From positions 1-7,603 of the forward strand of contig CALZJV010000513.1 in assembly GCA_945787595.1 (NCBI GenBank): 7,603 bases of DNA, read 5' to 3'. Positions 1 through 6,329 of this stretch are shown here, piece after piece. The position numbers and the translations under genes are program-made. Origin of the DNA: an uncultured Desulfobacterales bacterium (GTDB lineage Bacteria; Desulfobacterota; Desulfobacteria; Desulfobacterales; JAFDCJ01). The notes under the pieces were generated by a model that saw nothing but the letters and a program-made list of their open reading frames with translations, searched no databases and had not been told where the DNA came from. The number at the start of each line of letters is the position of its first letter. The first letter of the stretch is position 1.

Positions 1-230
1 TGAATACCACCTTTATTAAGTGTCTTGATAATCCGGATTAATCATACGTGTTTTAGGACCTCAGAAATTATATATGTGCATTTTATGGCAAAAAACCAAA
101 ACACAAGCACCACCTGATCTTAAAATTGGGCCAAATAATTTCAAAATTCGAAATTTCAATGACCGAAACAAGAAATTTGTATATTGAGGGTCACAATTTT
201 GTTTTGAATTTGTCATTTGGGTACTGGATA

Positions 231-268
231 TTATTTGTTATTTGTTATTTCCGGTTTATCCGGGTTAG
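231..268 (+). repeat. intergenic repeat, copy 1: TTATTTG heptamers plus TTCCGG..TCCGGGTTAG
   Basis: Three heptamers (TTATTTG, TTATTTG, TTATTTC) run from 231 to 251 and lead into the 20-base motif TTCCGGTTTATCCGGGTTAG at 249-268. The motif contains CCGG-TTTAT-CCGG, which can form a small hairpin. A second copy at 412-431 differs at only two of 20 positions. Such paired heptamer-plus-motif blocks look like an interspersed non-coding genomic repeat. Copy number elsewhere cannot be seen from this window. Confidence 0.7.
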
Positions 269-381
269 TACCTATTTATTGAAATCACATCATGTTTGCG
301 CATGATTTATACCATAGTCAGATTAATATTTTAGGAATGCTTTCGACTTATATTGAAAAGACAGAGCGAAGCGATAAAACA

Positions 382-431
382 AATCTTCAATCTTCAATCG
401 TCAATATTCAATTCCGGCTTGTCCGGGTTAG
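382..431 (+). repeat. intergenic repeat, copy 2: AATCTTC heptamers plus TTCCGG..TCCGGGTTAG
   Basis: Tandem 7-bp units AATCTTC (382), AATCTTC (389), AATCGTC (396) and AATATTC (403) run into TTCCGGCTTGTCCGGGTTAG at 412-431. The conserved 20-base motif matches copy 1 at 249-268 in 18 of 20 positions. The heptamer sequence differs from that of copy 1, but its length and its position directly before the motif are the same. The arrangement suggests a recurring element with a conserved 3' core and a variable microsatellite-like 5' arm. Confidence 0.7.
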
Positions 432-525
432 GTATATGCCAATTCAGAATAATAACACCGAATAGCCTCTTAACCCTGACTGATGCAGAAGTTCGATATC
501 TCAATCCTGGCTAAGGCGACGATCA

Positions 526-1335
526 CTACTCAGGTGTCTCCAGGGATATCCGTATCCGATCATCATAGCCAAGAATATTTAAAGCGCCAGCCCAGTGTTT
601 TCTGATCAAATTATTCATTGCCCCGGACGTTTTAAAGGAATTAAGCGCTGATTCCAGAATGGCTTGATATTTTTCGTTTTCTTTACTTAAATAAAAGTAA
701 AAGTCTCTATCGTAGATCAGCAGCAGTTTACGTTCAATATCGAGCTCGGGATGCTGTAATGCTTCATCAATCACTTCATTGCATCCCCGGGGGAAATAAT
801 CAAAATCCGCTTCACCGGCAGCGACTTTTTGATATATGGATCGCCAATCTCCATCCTGAGTCGAAACTTTGAGACGGTTATGTTTCCAAACATCGACGTC
901 AAACCAGATTTTCCCTAAAGCCGCGCTTTTTCCCATATTTCTAAATTCTTCCAAGTTGGTTATTTTATCATAGATACTTTGCTGACCTTTTGGGATAAAT
1001 AAAATTCTCTGCCCGATCAATCCATTGGTAATGCCGACCCTCACTGGGACAAACCGTTCATCTCGTGCTTTGGTCTGGAGGAACCAGTGAAGTGTCAGAC
1101 GATTACTGGCAAGATTTTGATCAATTTTTTCCTGGGTTAATCCTCCAAATCGCTCAATGGACGGGTTATGCCCGGCATTCTTCAATGCTATATCCAATAA
1201 TTCATGATAGTATCGATGCTTTCCATCAGGCAGAATCGCAAGCTTAAGCTTAATCCGATCAGCGCTGACTGATGTAGCATAGAGACAAATCAGAGCTATC
1301 AGAAATGAAAAAGCCGGTGTCCTTTTATTACTCAT
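526..1335 (-). CDS. periplasmic solute-binding protein, family 3-like
   Basis: A 269-residue secreted protein resembling substrate-binding proteins of amino-acid-type ABC transporters (the SBP_bac_3-like group often annotated 'transporter substrate-binding domain-containing protein'). The ATG at 1335 is chosen because GGAGGAG lies just upstream on this strand, and because it starts a typical Sec signal: MSNKR, a hydrophobic stretch SFLIALICLYATSV, then a likely cleavage after SVSA. An upstream in-frame ATG at 1374 lacks such a site and would bury the signal. The mature part begins with a KLKLAILPDG strand and contains NLEEF, the GDWRSIYQKVAAGEADF helix region and an aromatic C-terminal lobe, as in two-lobed binding proteins. 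The ligand cannot be deduced. No permease or ATPase gene is adjacent, although an eroded amino-acid permease/ATPase lies 5 kb away at 6385-7125. The gene is divergent from the transaldolase gene and appears intact. Confidence 0.85.
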   Translation of the reverse strand: MSNKRTPAFSFLIALICLYATSVSADRIKLKLAILPDGKHRYYHELLDIALKNAGHNPSIERFGGLTQEKIDQNLASNRLTLHWFLQTKARDERFVPVRVGITNGLIGQRILFIPKGQQSIYDKITNLEEFRNMGKSAALGKIWFDVDVWKHNRLKVSTQDGDWRSIYQKVAAGEADFDYFPRGCNEVIDEALQHPELDIERKLLLIYDRDFYFYLSKENEKYQAILESALNSFKTSGAMNNLIRKHWAGALNILGYDDRIRISLETPE

Positions 1336-1422
1336 GATAGTCTCCTCCAATTTGAACATATTTGTCGACTTCAAGCTTAATCCTTACATGATAATCAGTA
1401 AAATAAAAGGGTTTTTTCAATC

Positions 1423-1428
1423 ATTATA
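1423..1428 (-). promoter_or_regulatory. possible -10 box of the solute-binding gene
   Basis: On the minus strand this reads TATAAT, a perfect sigma-70 -10 hexamer, about 88 bases before the ATG at 1335. No good -35 hexamer is found 16-18 bases further upstream (the 17-base position reads AAAATG on the minus strand), so the call rests on the -10 match alone in AT-rich DNA. Confidence 0.3.
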
Positions 1429-1563
1429 ATAAATTTTACGCCCCGCATTTTCTGACTTCCTCGGCCCATAGAAATTTTGGTATCAGTAACATCAAAGAGT
1501 TAACCGACCCAACCTCAAAAATACATTGATTTTTGGAGTGGATGTGTTAATAGGAGTCGAATA

Positions 1564-2259
1564 ATGAATGAAATTCAAAAAAAAGAGGACAAGAAAATGA
1601 AATACTTTCTAGATTCCGGTAAGATTGATGAAATTCGCTATGCTTATGAAAATTATAAAATAGATGGCGTTACCACCAATCCAAGGCATATCAAGGAGTC
1701 CGGCAAGCCCTTTCTTACCGTTATAAATGAACTGGCTGAAGAATTTAAAGATAAAGATTTTCCCATTTCTGTTGAGATCAATCCCCATTTAACCAAAGCA
1801 GTGGATATGATCGGCCAGGCTAAGGAGCTTTCGCAGATTGCAGAAAATTTTGTGATCAAAGTGCCCTGTAACGAACAAGGTTTGATTGCTGCAAAAAAAC
1901 TGGAAGAACAGCATGTAAGAACCAATGTCACCCTCGTTTTCACTGCATCACAGGCGCTTCAAGTAAGTAGAATAGGTGCCAAGTTTGTGTCGCCCTTTGT
2001 TGGATGGCAGGAGTCAGCCGGTGTCGATTGTTATGAATTTATGTCAGATATCTTGTGCACCATTAACAACTTCGGTTTTGAAACTGAGGTCATTGCAGCA
2101 GCAATTCGAAATGGGAACCAATTGGCCAGATACGCGGCAATGGGAGCTCATATCGCAACAGCAGGTATATCGGTCTATAAAGAAAGCTTTGAACATCCGT
2201 TTACGGACAAAGGTCTAAAGATTTTTGCTGATGCCTGGGATCAGACAGAAGGCAATTAA
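1564..2259 (+). CDS. transaldolase-family protein (fructose-6-phosphate aldolase-like)
   Basis: A TIM-barrel class I aldolase of the small transaldolase/FSA (TalC) type. These enzymes transfer or cleave dihydroxyacetone units of sugar phosphates in the cytoplasm. From residue 12 the sequence follows the family: MKYFLDSGKIDEI, then DGVTTNP (35-40) and SVEINP (69-74). The Schiff-base lysine is K99 in FVIKVP, equivalent to about position 88 from the internal Met, as in FSA. NVTLVF and FVSPFVGW follow, and the C-terminus has HPFTDKGLKIFADAW. Length fits the short family. Two starts are possible. ATG 1564 has TAGGAG seven bases upstream and adds 11 hydrophilic residues; ATG 1597 has AGAGGA seven bases upstream and aligns with the usual family start. 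The exact substrate is uncertain, because many relatives of this subtype are only annotated as transaldolase family. The gene is monocistronic as seen here and intact. Confidence 0.9.
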   Translation: MNEIQKKEDKKMKYFLDSGKIDEIRYAYENYKIDGVTTNPRHIKESGKPFLTVINELAEEFKDKDFPISVEINPHLTKAVDMIGQAKELSQIAENFVIKVPCNEQGLIAAKKLEEQHVRTNVTLVFTASQALQVSRIGAKFVSPFVGWQESAGVDCYEFMSDILCTINNFGFETEVIAAAIRNGNQLARYAAMGAHIATAGISVYKESFEHPFTDKGLKIFADAWDQTEGN

Positions 2260-2363
2260 AAAGAAATTGTGCTGTTTGGGGAGTTATTAAGAAGGGACAG
2301 GGGCAGGACAGGGGTCAGATCTTTGTAATTGACAGTTTTGATAAAATATGCAAATAAGACTCC

Positions 2364-2417
2364 ATGGCGAGACCATTGAGAATAAAATATCCAGGCGCGT
2401 ATCATCACGTGATAAAC
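2364..2417 (+). pseudogene. REP-associated tyrosine transposase (IS200-like), N-terminal remnant
   Basis: The first 18 codons read MARPLRIKYPGAYHHVIN, the hallmark start of REP-associated tyrosine transposases (Y1_Tnp, IS200/IS605-like). Homology then stops abruptly where the usual R-G would follow, and the next bases belong to a minus-strand antitoxin-like fragment. The upstream stretch 2290-2335, with GGGACAGGGG and GGGGTCAGATCTTTG, resembles the leader usually found before such genes. The catalytic HUH motif and tyrosine are absent, so the remnant is dead. A second such remnant lies at 5879-6055. Confidence 0.7.
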
Positions 2418-2530
2418 CTGAGCAACCGATGTTGTTCTTCAACCGTTTCTCCGCGCTCAGCAAGTTTCCATGCGTCAATAAACTTTTTGCCAGTAATTAC
2501 GGCGTCACCAAGGGTGATTTGCTTTTGCAT
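2405..2530 (-). pseudogene. fragment resembling HVO_A0114/COG4190-type antitoxin
   Basis: On the minus strand an ORF of 41 codons begins MQKQITLGDAVITGKKFIDA, continues WKLAERGETVEEQHRLL, and then runs into the REP-transposase remnant and stops. The beginning resembles the N-terminus of predicted winged-helix DNA-binding antitoxins (COG4190, HVO_A0114 family), which have a similar AWK.AE.GE.V stretch before the winged helix. The winged helix is missing. There is no good ribosome binding site at the usual distance. The family call is from memory of the pattern and is moderate. The sequence authentically belonging to this gene is roughly 2418-2530. Confidence 0.4.
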
Positions 2531-2566
2531 ATTTATCGAATAAAGATCGTCCTACTCATGGTTTAA

Positions 2567-2674
2567 TCATATCCATCGAGCTGAATTGCTGCGCCTTTTT
2601 AATAAAAGAACTATCGAATTAGGATCGTTATTCGTCAATATTCTCACCAATAAATTTGTGTCCACAGCAATCAT
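2567..2674 (-). pseudogene. VapC-like PIN-domain toxin, N-terminal remnant
   Basis: The minus-strand ORF starts MIAVDTNLLVRILTNNDP, the typical first strand and helix of VapC-type PIN ribonucleases, with the first catalytic Asp in the VDTN motif (residue 5). After DP the frame leaves the family. A neighbouring frame offers SFIKKAQQF, which would fit the next helix, so a frameshift near 2610 is likely. The ORF ends after 35 codons and the remaining acidic residues are lost. Directly upstream, where a VapB antitoxin gene would be expected, lies the left flank of the IS1-like element. A longer in-frame Met at 2824 lies inside the transposase gene and is not a credible start. Confidence 0.6.
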
Positions 2675-2758
2675 AGATGGTGTCCCCATATAGTTGACAG
2701 TTAAATTTATATTTGATATGCTTGTCTTCAATAATAACCAATAATTTGGAGGCGAGCA

Positions 2759-3563
2759 ATGAATGAAATCGATGATGCTTTTTGTCCGAATAAAGAATGT
2801 AAAGAATATGGATTGCAGAATCATGGTAATATCACGGTACGCGGCAAATATGGTAAAGATAAGACAAAAGATTTATTATATTGCCGAACATGCGGCAAAC
2901 GCTTTGCATCAACGAGAGCAACCGCATTTTTTGGACTTCATTTATCAGATGAAAAAATAGAACAAATTATTCATCACGCCGCAGAGGGCGTTGGTGTGAG
3001 AGCCACCGCTCGACTTTTGGGCATAAACAAAGATACTGTAAATAGAGTGATCCTTCGTGCCGGCGAGCATTGCGATTTGATACTTTCAAGCCTTTTGCGC
3101 TCATTGAAATTAAAAGAAACTCAGTTAGATGAATTGTGGTCATTTGTAAAAAAAAGAAACGTGTTAGCGAACAAGAGCTGGGTAAAAAGTGGATCTGGAC
3201 AGCCATCGACACACCGACAAGATTAATTGTTGCTCTCTCATTGGGGATCGAACGCTTGAAGATGCCCATAGATTTTTAAAAGATTTAGTTTCAAGAACAA
3301 GGCAACAGCCACCGTTTACTTCTGATGAACTGCCTCATTATGCTGATGGTTTGAAAGAATTATTTCATAAGTTAGTTGCGCAATAACCAACTAGCCAGCC
3401 AGGTCGCCCTCGTAGCCCTGAAAAGATCATTGACGAGAATTTAGATTACGCTACAGTTCATAAAACCAGAGAAAAAGGGCGTATTGTAAAAGTAGAGACA
3501 AAAGTCATTTTTGGTTCATCCGCTCGCATTGAAAAGAGACCGATTGTAGATTTTGTTACCTAA
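2759..3563 (+). pseudogene. IS1-like transposase, frameshifted and truncated
   Basis: The gene starts at ATG 2759, preceded by GGAGG (2748-2752). The N-terminus has an IS1-type zinc finger (C9, C14, C42, C45) and a helix-turn-helix region (about residues 74-99, GVRATARLLGINKDTVNRVI). The first catalytic Asp is in LDELWSF. At an A8 run (3148-3155) the frame moves by -1, giving SEQELGKKWIWTAIDTPTR with the second Asp region. Near 3235 a further shift gives IGDRTLEDAHRFLKDLV, then FTSDELPHY. A TAA at 3384 interrupts that frame, after which family-like sequence resumes (QPGRPRSPEK, LDYATVHKTREKGRIVKV, VIFGS) to the stop at 3561. The conserved VERNN region with the catalytic Glu is missing. It is an old dead copy. 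Only the left flank, from about 2680, can be guessed, and no convincing matching inverted repeat is seen at the right. Confidence 0.8.
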
Positions 3564-3607
3564 TCTTCAATCAGGAGGGACCGCCAAGCTTGATGTAATC
3601 TTCGGTT

Positions 3608-3621
3608 CTCACTATCGTGAG
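3608..3621. promoter_or_regulatory. small inverted repeat upstream of the antitoxin gene
   Basis: CTCAC-TATC-GTGAG is a perfect 5-bp inverted repeat with a 4-base centre, 56 bases before the antitoxin ATG. HigA/NadS-like antitoxins commonly repress their own promoters by binding short palindromes, so this is a candidate operator. It is short enough to occur by chance, and no -10/-35 pair was assigned. Confidence 0.25.
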
Positions 3622-3676
3622 CGGTAAAAGGTTTGAACTCAAATTCACACAAATTACTGGTAAAGGAGTTTTTATT

Positions 3677-3967
3677 ATGAAAGATAAAGAATTTTCAAAA
3701 CTGGTCGCGAGTATTAAAGAGGCCGGACAGGTTAAACGCGGCTATAAAAAGGCAAGTCGGATTTTTGAAATCACCCCACCAAGCATCAAGGCAATACGTA
3801 ATAAACTAAACCTTTCCCAAAGCGATTTTGCTCTGATGATTGGAGTCAGTATCAGCACACTTCAGAACTGGGAGCAAGGTCGACGAGAGCCTGACGGTCC
3901 CGCAAAAGCTTTATTAAAGATTGCTTCGAAAAATCCAGAAGCTGTAATGGAAGCTCTCCACTCCTGA
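3677..3967 (+). CDS. XRE-type HTH antitoxin, NadS/HigA-like
   Basis: A 96-residue protein with a Cro/C1-type helix-turn-helix domain in its second half (about residues 36-84: PSIKAIRNKLNLSQSDFALM, then GVSISTLQNWEQGRREPDG). The N-terminal stretch (KEFSKLVASIKEAGQV) and the overall layout match NadS-family and HigA-like antitoxins of HigB/RelE toxin systems. ATG 3677 is chosen because AAAGGAG (3662-3668) lies eight bases upstream; the in-frame GTG at 3617 would add 20 non-family residues. In this family the toxin gene normally lies just upstream, overlapping or nearly touching. Here the upstream DNA holds only the IS1-like remnant (to 3563) and about 110 bases without a RelE-like ORF. The antitoxin is therefore probably an orphan after loss of its toxin. 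It appears intact. Confidence 0.85.
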   Translation: MKDKEFSKLVASIKEAGQVKRGYKKASRIFEITPPSIKAIRNKLNLSQSDFALMIGVSISTLQNWEQGRREPDGPAKALLKIASKNPEAVMEALHS

Positions 3968-4257
3968 AAAATTCTTGTTCAAAGCTCAAAACAAATGATT
4001 TCCGTACCGGTCTATATCAGATTTTCCTTAAAACCACTTTTTTGCTATAAAAAAGCTGGTTCTAAGACCATTTACAGCCCCTTGTTTAGCATCTATTACT
4101 TTTATATTCAATTAGTCAATTTGGTCCGACAAGCATTTAAAGCAGGTGTTCACCGTGGTCCGACCTCGATCTACACTCCCATGGGAAGGGCAAAATTGGA
4201 AGTTGACTTTTAATCACTATAAGCCTTAAAAAGGGACATGGGCATCGAAACCCTCAT
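3968..4257. other. gene-free stretch, no recognisable content
   Basis: About 290 bases between the antitoxin stop and the rhodanese remnant. A 72-codon ORF on the plus strand (3995-4213) has no Shine-Dalgarno site, no recognisable motif and a composition like random AT-rich sequence. An imperfect inverted repeat (AACCAC plus T6 at 4032-4043, A6 plus GCTGGTT at 4049-4061) could form a hairpin with a one-base bulge but lacks a following T-run. The end of this stretch marks the change from AT-rich to GC-rich DNA. Confidence 0.45.
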
Positions 4258-4472
4258 ATGGTTATGCCATCGGGGCAGACACACAAGTCCTATTTTGTAG
4301 AGGTGTTTGATTCCGGCAAAAAATACGTGTTCTATTGCGCCGCCGGGGGGTGCTCTGTTCCGGCGACCCAACAGGTGAAAAAATAGGCTTCGAGCCCGGT
4401 AGCCATATCGGCGGTGGGTTCAGCGAGTGGAAATATTCGGGGGCAGCGATTGAAGAGGTTGAAAAACGGTGA
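4258..4472 (+). pseudogene. rhodanese-like sulfurtransferase, N-truncated and frameshifted
   Basis: The C-terminal half of a small single-domain rhodanese (PspE/GlpE-type sulfurtransferase fold). The first frame gives SGKKYVFYCAAGG with the persulfide-forming Cys at codon 4336-4338, then SVPATQQVKK. A lost A in the run at 4378-4383 throws it to a stop. In the next frame the protein continues as IGFEPGSHIGGGFSEWKYSG and ends AAIEEVEKR at TGA 4470-4472. One extra A would restore a continuous rhodanese. The active-site loop, normally CxxGxRS-like, reads CAAGGCS here, so the usual Arg is also lost. The first part of the domain, including the usual aspartate/strand region before it, is not recognisable upstream of about 4258. 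The stop overlaps the GTG start of the following reductase (GTGA), which implies the two were translationally coupled. Confidence 0.7.
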
Positions 4473-5805
4473 GTCAAGACGTGCAAACTTATGATTTGAT
4501 TATTGTGGGGGCGGGCTCCGGTAACATGATCCCGGTACCTGAGATGGAGAATTGGCGCCTTGCAATTGTGGAGCCGGATAAGTTCGGGGGCACCTGTCTA
4601 AATCGCGGTTGCATTCCGTCAAAAATGTTGTTGTATCCCGCTGAGGTGGTCGAAACGGCCCAACATGCGGCCAAGCTGGGTGTGCACCACACGCTCGCCC
4701 GGGTAGATTGGCAGCACATCGTGGCGCCTACCGGCAATCTCAGCCCCACATCACGGTCTACGATCAACCGGCCCAGTTTGTTGAACCGCGAGTGCTGCAA
4801 ACCGGCTCACACCGCATCACGGCCGATCGTATTGTACTGGGCGCAGGGGCCCGGCCAGTGGTACCGGAGCTCCCCGGTTTGGACAGCGTGCCGTACCACA
4901 CCTCTGACACCGTGATGCGATTGGTCACACAACCCGAGTCGATCCTGATCATCGGCGGCGGTTATGTCGGGGCGGAGATGGCTAGTTTTTTCGGCTGTCT
5001 GGGCACCCAGGTAACCTTAGTGGATCGAGGCGGGGCCTTGATCAAAAATGAAGATGAAGAGATCGCCCAAGCGTTTACGAACATTTATAAGCGCCGCTTT
5101 GATATCCTGCTGCACGCTCGGGCACAGCATGTGAGACCCTCTGCCGGTGGCATCAGCGTCACCTTTGATATCGAAGGTCGCTCTCACGAAGTGACAGCCC
5201 AGACCTTGCTTTTTGCCGCCGGTCGGCGGCCCAACTCAGACCGCTTAAATGTTCAGGCGGCCGGCTTGGAAGTGGATGATCGCGGTCGGGTCAGAGTCAA
5301 TGCGTATATGGAAACATCAGTTCCCGGCATCTATGCCTTTGGCGATCTCGCCTCGCCTTACCAACTCAAGCATATTGCCAATGCCGAAGCCCGGCTTATT
5401 TCAAAGCGGCTCGTGGGCGGAGCCAAAACCCCGATGGTCTACGACGGTGGGCCACATGCAATTTTTGGCCACCCGCAGGTCGCCAGTGTTGGCCTGACAG
5501 AACGCACAGCTCAGCAACGTGGCATGGATTACGTGAAGGCGACGCGCAAGTATGCGGATACGGCCTACGGGTGGGCCAGTGAAGATACCGATAGCTTTGT
5601 TAAAGTGCTGGCGAATCCCACCACCCGACAATTACTTGGGGCTCATATCATCGGGCCCCAGGCCTCCCTGCTGATTCAGCCCTTGGTCCAGGGGATGAAG
5701 TATGGTCAAACCGTCGATGAGATGGCACAGGTGATCTATATCCATCCCGCTTTAACTGAAGTAGTGGAGCAGGCGCTATTAGAGCTGCATCCCAGTGTTG
5801 CATAA
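4469..5805 (+). pseudogene. flavin disulfide reductase (dihydrolipoamide dehydrogenase/mycothione reductase-like), broken
   Basis: A class I pyridine nucleotide-disulfide oxidoreductase, an FAD enzyme that passes electrons from NAD(P)H through a redox Cys pair to a disulfide. The GTG start at 4469 overlaps the rhodanese stop. In order it shows FAD site DLIIVGAGSGN, the redox-active pair in GGTCLNRGCIPSKM, the NAD site IIGGGYVGAEMA, the second FAD motif GIYAFGDLA, and the C-terminal IHPALTE with the His-Glu catalytic dyad. The GSGN motif and overall wording are closest in my memory to mycothione reductase-like members. The frame breaks at about 4724-4730: VDWQHIVA in frame one is followed immediately by AYRQSQPHITVYDQ in another frame. 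Roughly 15-20 residues normally lying between them seem deleted. Both parts are otherwise clean and GC-rich, so the lesion may be recent. With the upstream rhodanese it suggests a former sulfur or thiol redox operon. Confidence 0.8.
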
Positions 5806-5833
5806 ACAACATGTGTCTATGGGGACGTCCATA

Positions 5834-5845
5834 AATTTATAAATT
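5834..5845. repeat. 12-bp perfect palindrome before a transposase remnant
   Basis: AATTTATAAATT is a perfect 12-base palindrome. It follows the 8-base palindrome GGACGTCC (5823-5830) and precedes GACACC and the REP-associated transposase start at 5879. The stretch from TATGGGGACG (5818) to the ATG looks like the left flank of the IS200-like element, whose ends are typically recognised as small secondary structures. Its exact boundary is not visible. Confidence 0.4.
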
Positions 5846-5878
5846 GACACCATTGTGAATCACTGGTATTTGTGAATT

Positions 5879-6055
5879 ATGCCACGGTTAGCCAGATTAG
5901 ATGCCCCCGGTGTATTGTAACATGTTATTATTCGCGGGATTGAACGTCGGGTGATTTTCAGAGACGATTTTGATCGTGACAATTTTCTCGAGCGGCTGTC
6001 CACATTGATTATGCAAACCCATACCCTCTGCGATGCGTGGGTATTTATGTCCAAT
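5879..6055 (+). pseudogene. REP-associated tyrosine transposase (IS200-like), second N-terminal remnant
   Basis: From ATG 5879 the frame reads MPRLARLDAPGVL, an in-frame TAA (5918-5920), then HVIIRGIERRVIFRDDFDRD, NFLERL and AWVFMSN. This is the standard start of Y1_Tnp REP-associated transposases. The family would continue with an N-H-x-H segment carrying the HUH histidines, but here the match ends at MSN and the sequence changes to the flank of an FAD oxidoreductase gene. The stop codon and the truncation both make it non-functional. It differs in sequence from the remnant at 2364, so it belongs to a different lineage of the same family. Confidence 0.75.
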
Positions 6056-6077
6056 CAAAAAAGGGAGATTTTGCCTT

Positions 6078-6299
6078 ATGACCAGAACATTTGACGCCAT
6101 CATCATCGGCGCCGGCATTTCAGGGGCGGCCATCGGTCTTGTGCTGTCCGACATCATCGATGCCTGTGAAAATGGCCACGACCATGACCGCAATCCGGTT
6201 GAGATGAAACTGCGCAACATCGACTTTACCTTGAACAGCGACATTTTTTCACGCAACCGTGATGTCATCGAAGGCAGTAGCTTCTCCGTACTTGGATAA
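6078..6299 (+). pseudogene. FAD-dependent oxidoreductase collapsed to its first and last codons
   Basis: A 73-codon ORF with AAGGGAG (6061-6067) upstream. Residues 1-21 (MTRTFDAIIIGAGISGAAIG) are the dinucleotide-binding beta-alpha-beta start of an FAD oxidoreductase with the GAGISG glycine motif. The rest (DIIDACENGHDHDRNPVEMK through FSRNRDVIEGSSFSVLG) has no place directly after that motif. It resembles the polar C-terminal tail of FAD oxidoreductases, so an in-frame deletion of most of the gene is the likely origin. The identity of the tail is from memory and less sure than that of the N-terminus. The product lacks any substrate domain and cannot be an enzyme. It could still be translated because start, ribosome site and frame are preserved. 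Confidence 0.6.
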
Positions 6300-6329
6300 T
6301 ATTGTTTTGTGCCGGCCATAATTGGCTGA

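Larger units (their letters stand above)
1..525. other. gene-free AT-rich region with eroded repeats
   Basis: No credible coding region is seen on either strand in this stretch. It is AT-rich with many short direct and inverted AAATTT/TTCGAA-like words (about 120-215). Two related repeat blocks at 231-268 and 382-431 are listed separately. The 3' end of the minus-strand solute-binding gene abuts it at 526. No rho-independent terminator was identified for that gene. The stretch most resembles a decayed non-coding intergenic element rather than a lost gene, but this is inference. Confidence 0.6.

Noticed and set aside
231..431. CRISPR array from the repeated blocks
   Set aside because: Only two imperfect copies with unequal, low-complexity surroundings, no regular spacers and no cas genes.
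1653..1943. 96-codon minus-strand ORF inside the transaldolase gene
   Set aside because: It is antisense to a gene with clear family motifs and has no recognisable motif of its own.
526..2259. Solute-binding protein and transaldolase as a divergent functional unit
   Set aside because: They share only an intergenic region, with no common regulatory site and no known pathway link visible here.
3617..3676. Extended GTG start for the antitoxin
   Set aside because: The 20 extra residues do not fit the family, and ATG 3677 has a well-placed AAAGGAG.
4032..4061. Hairpin candidate as terminator of the antitoxin gene
   Set aside because: The stem is mainly an A6/T6 pairing with a bulge, and no T-run follows on the plus strand. 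It is too weak to call a terminator.
3995..4213. 72-codon plus-strand ORF after the antitoxin
   Set aside because: No ribosome binding site, no recognisable motif, and AT-rich composition like the surrounding non-coding DNA. It might hide a relic at its 3' end, but nothing supports a gene.
5401..5631. 76-codon minus-strand ORF within the disulfide reductase
   Set aside because: Shadow frame of a GC-rich coding region. The sense strand carries continuous family motifs.
5897..6319. 140-codon minus-strand ORF across the transposase and FAD remnants
   Set aside because: It spans two unrelated plus-strand fragments identified by motifs and shows no family features itself.
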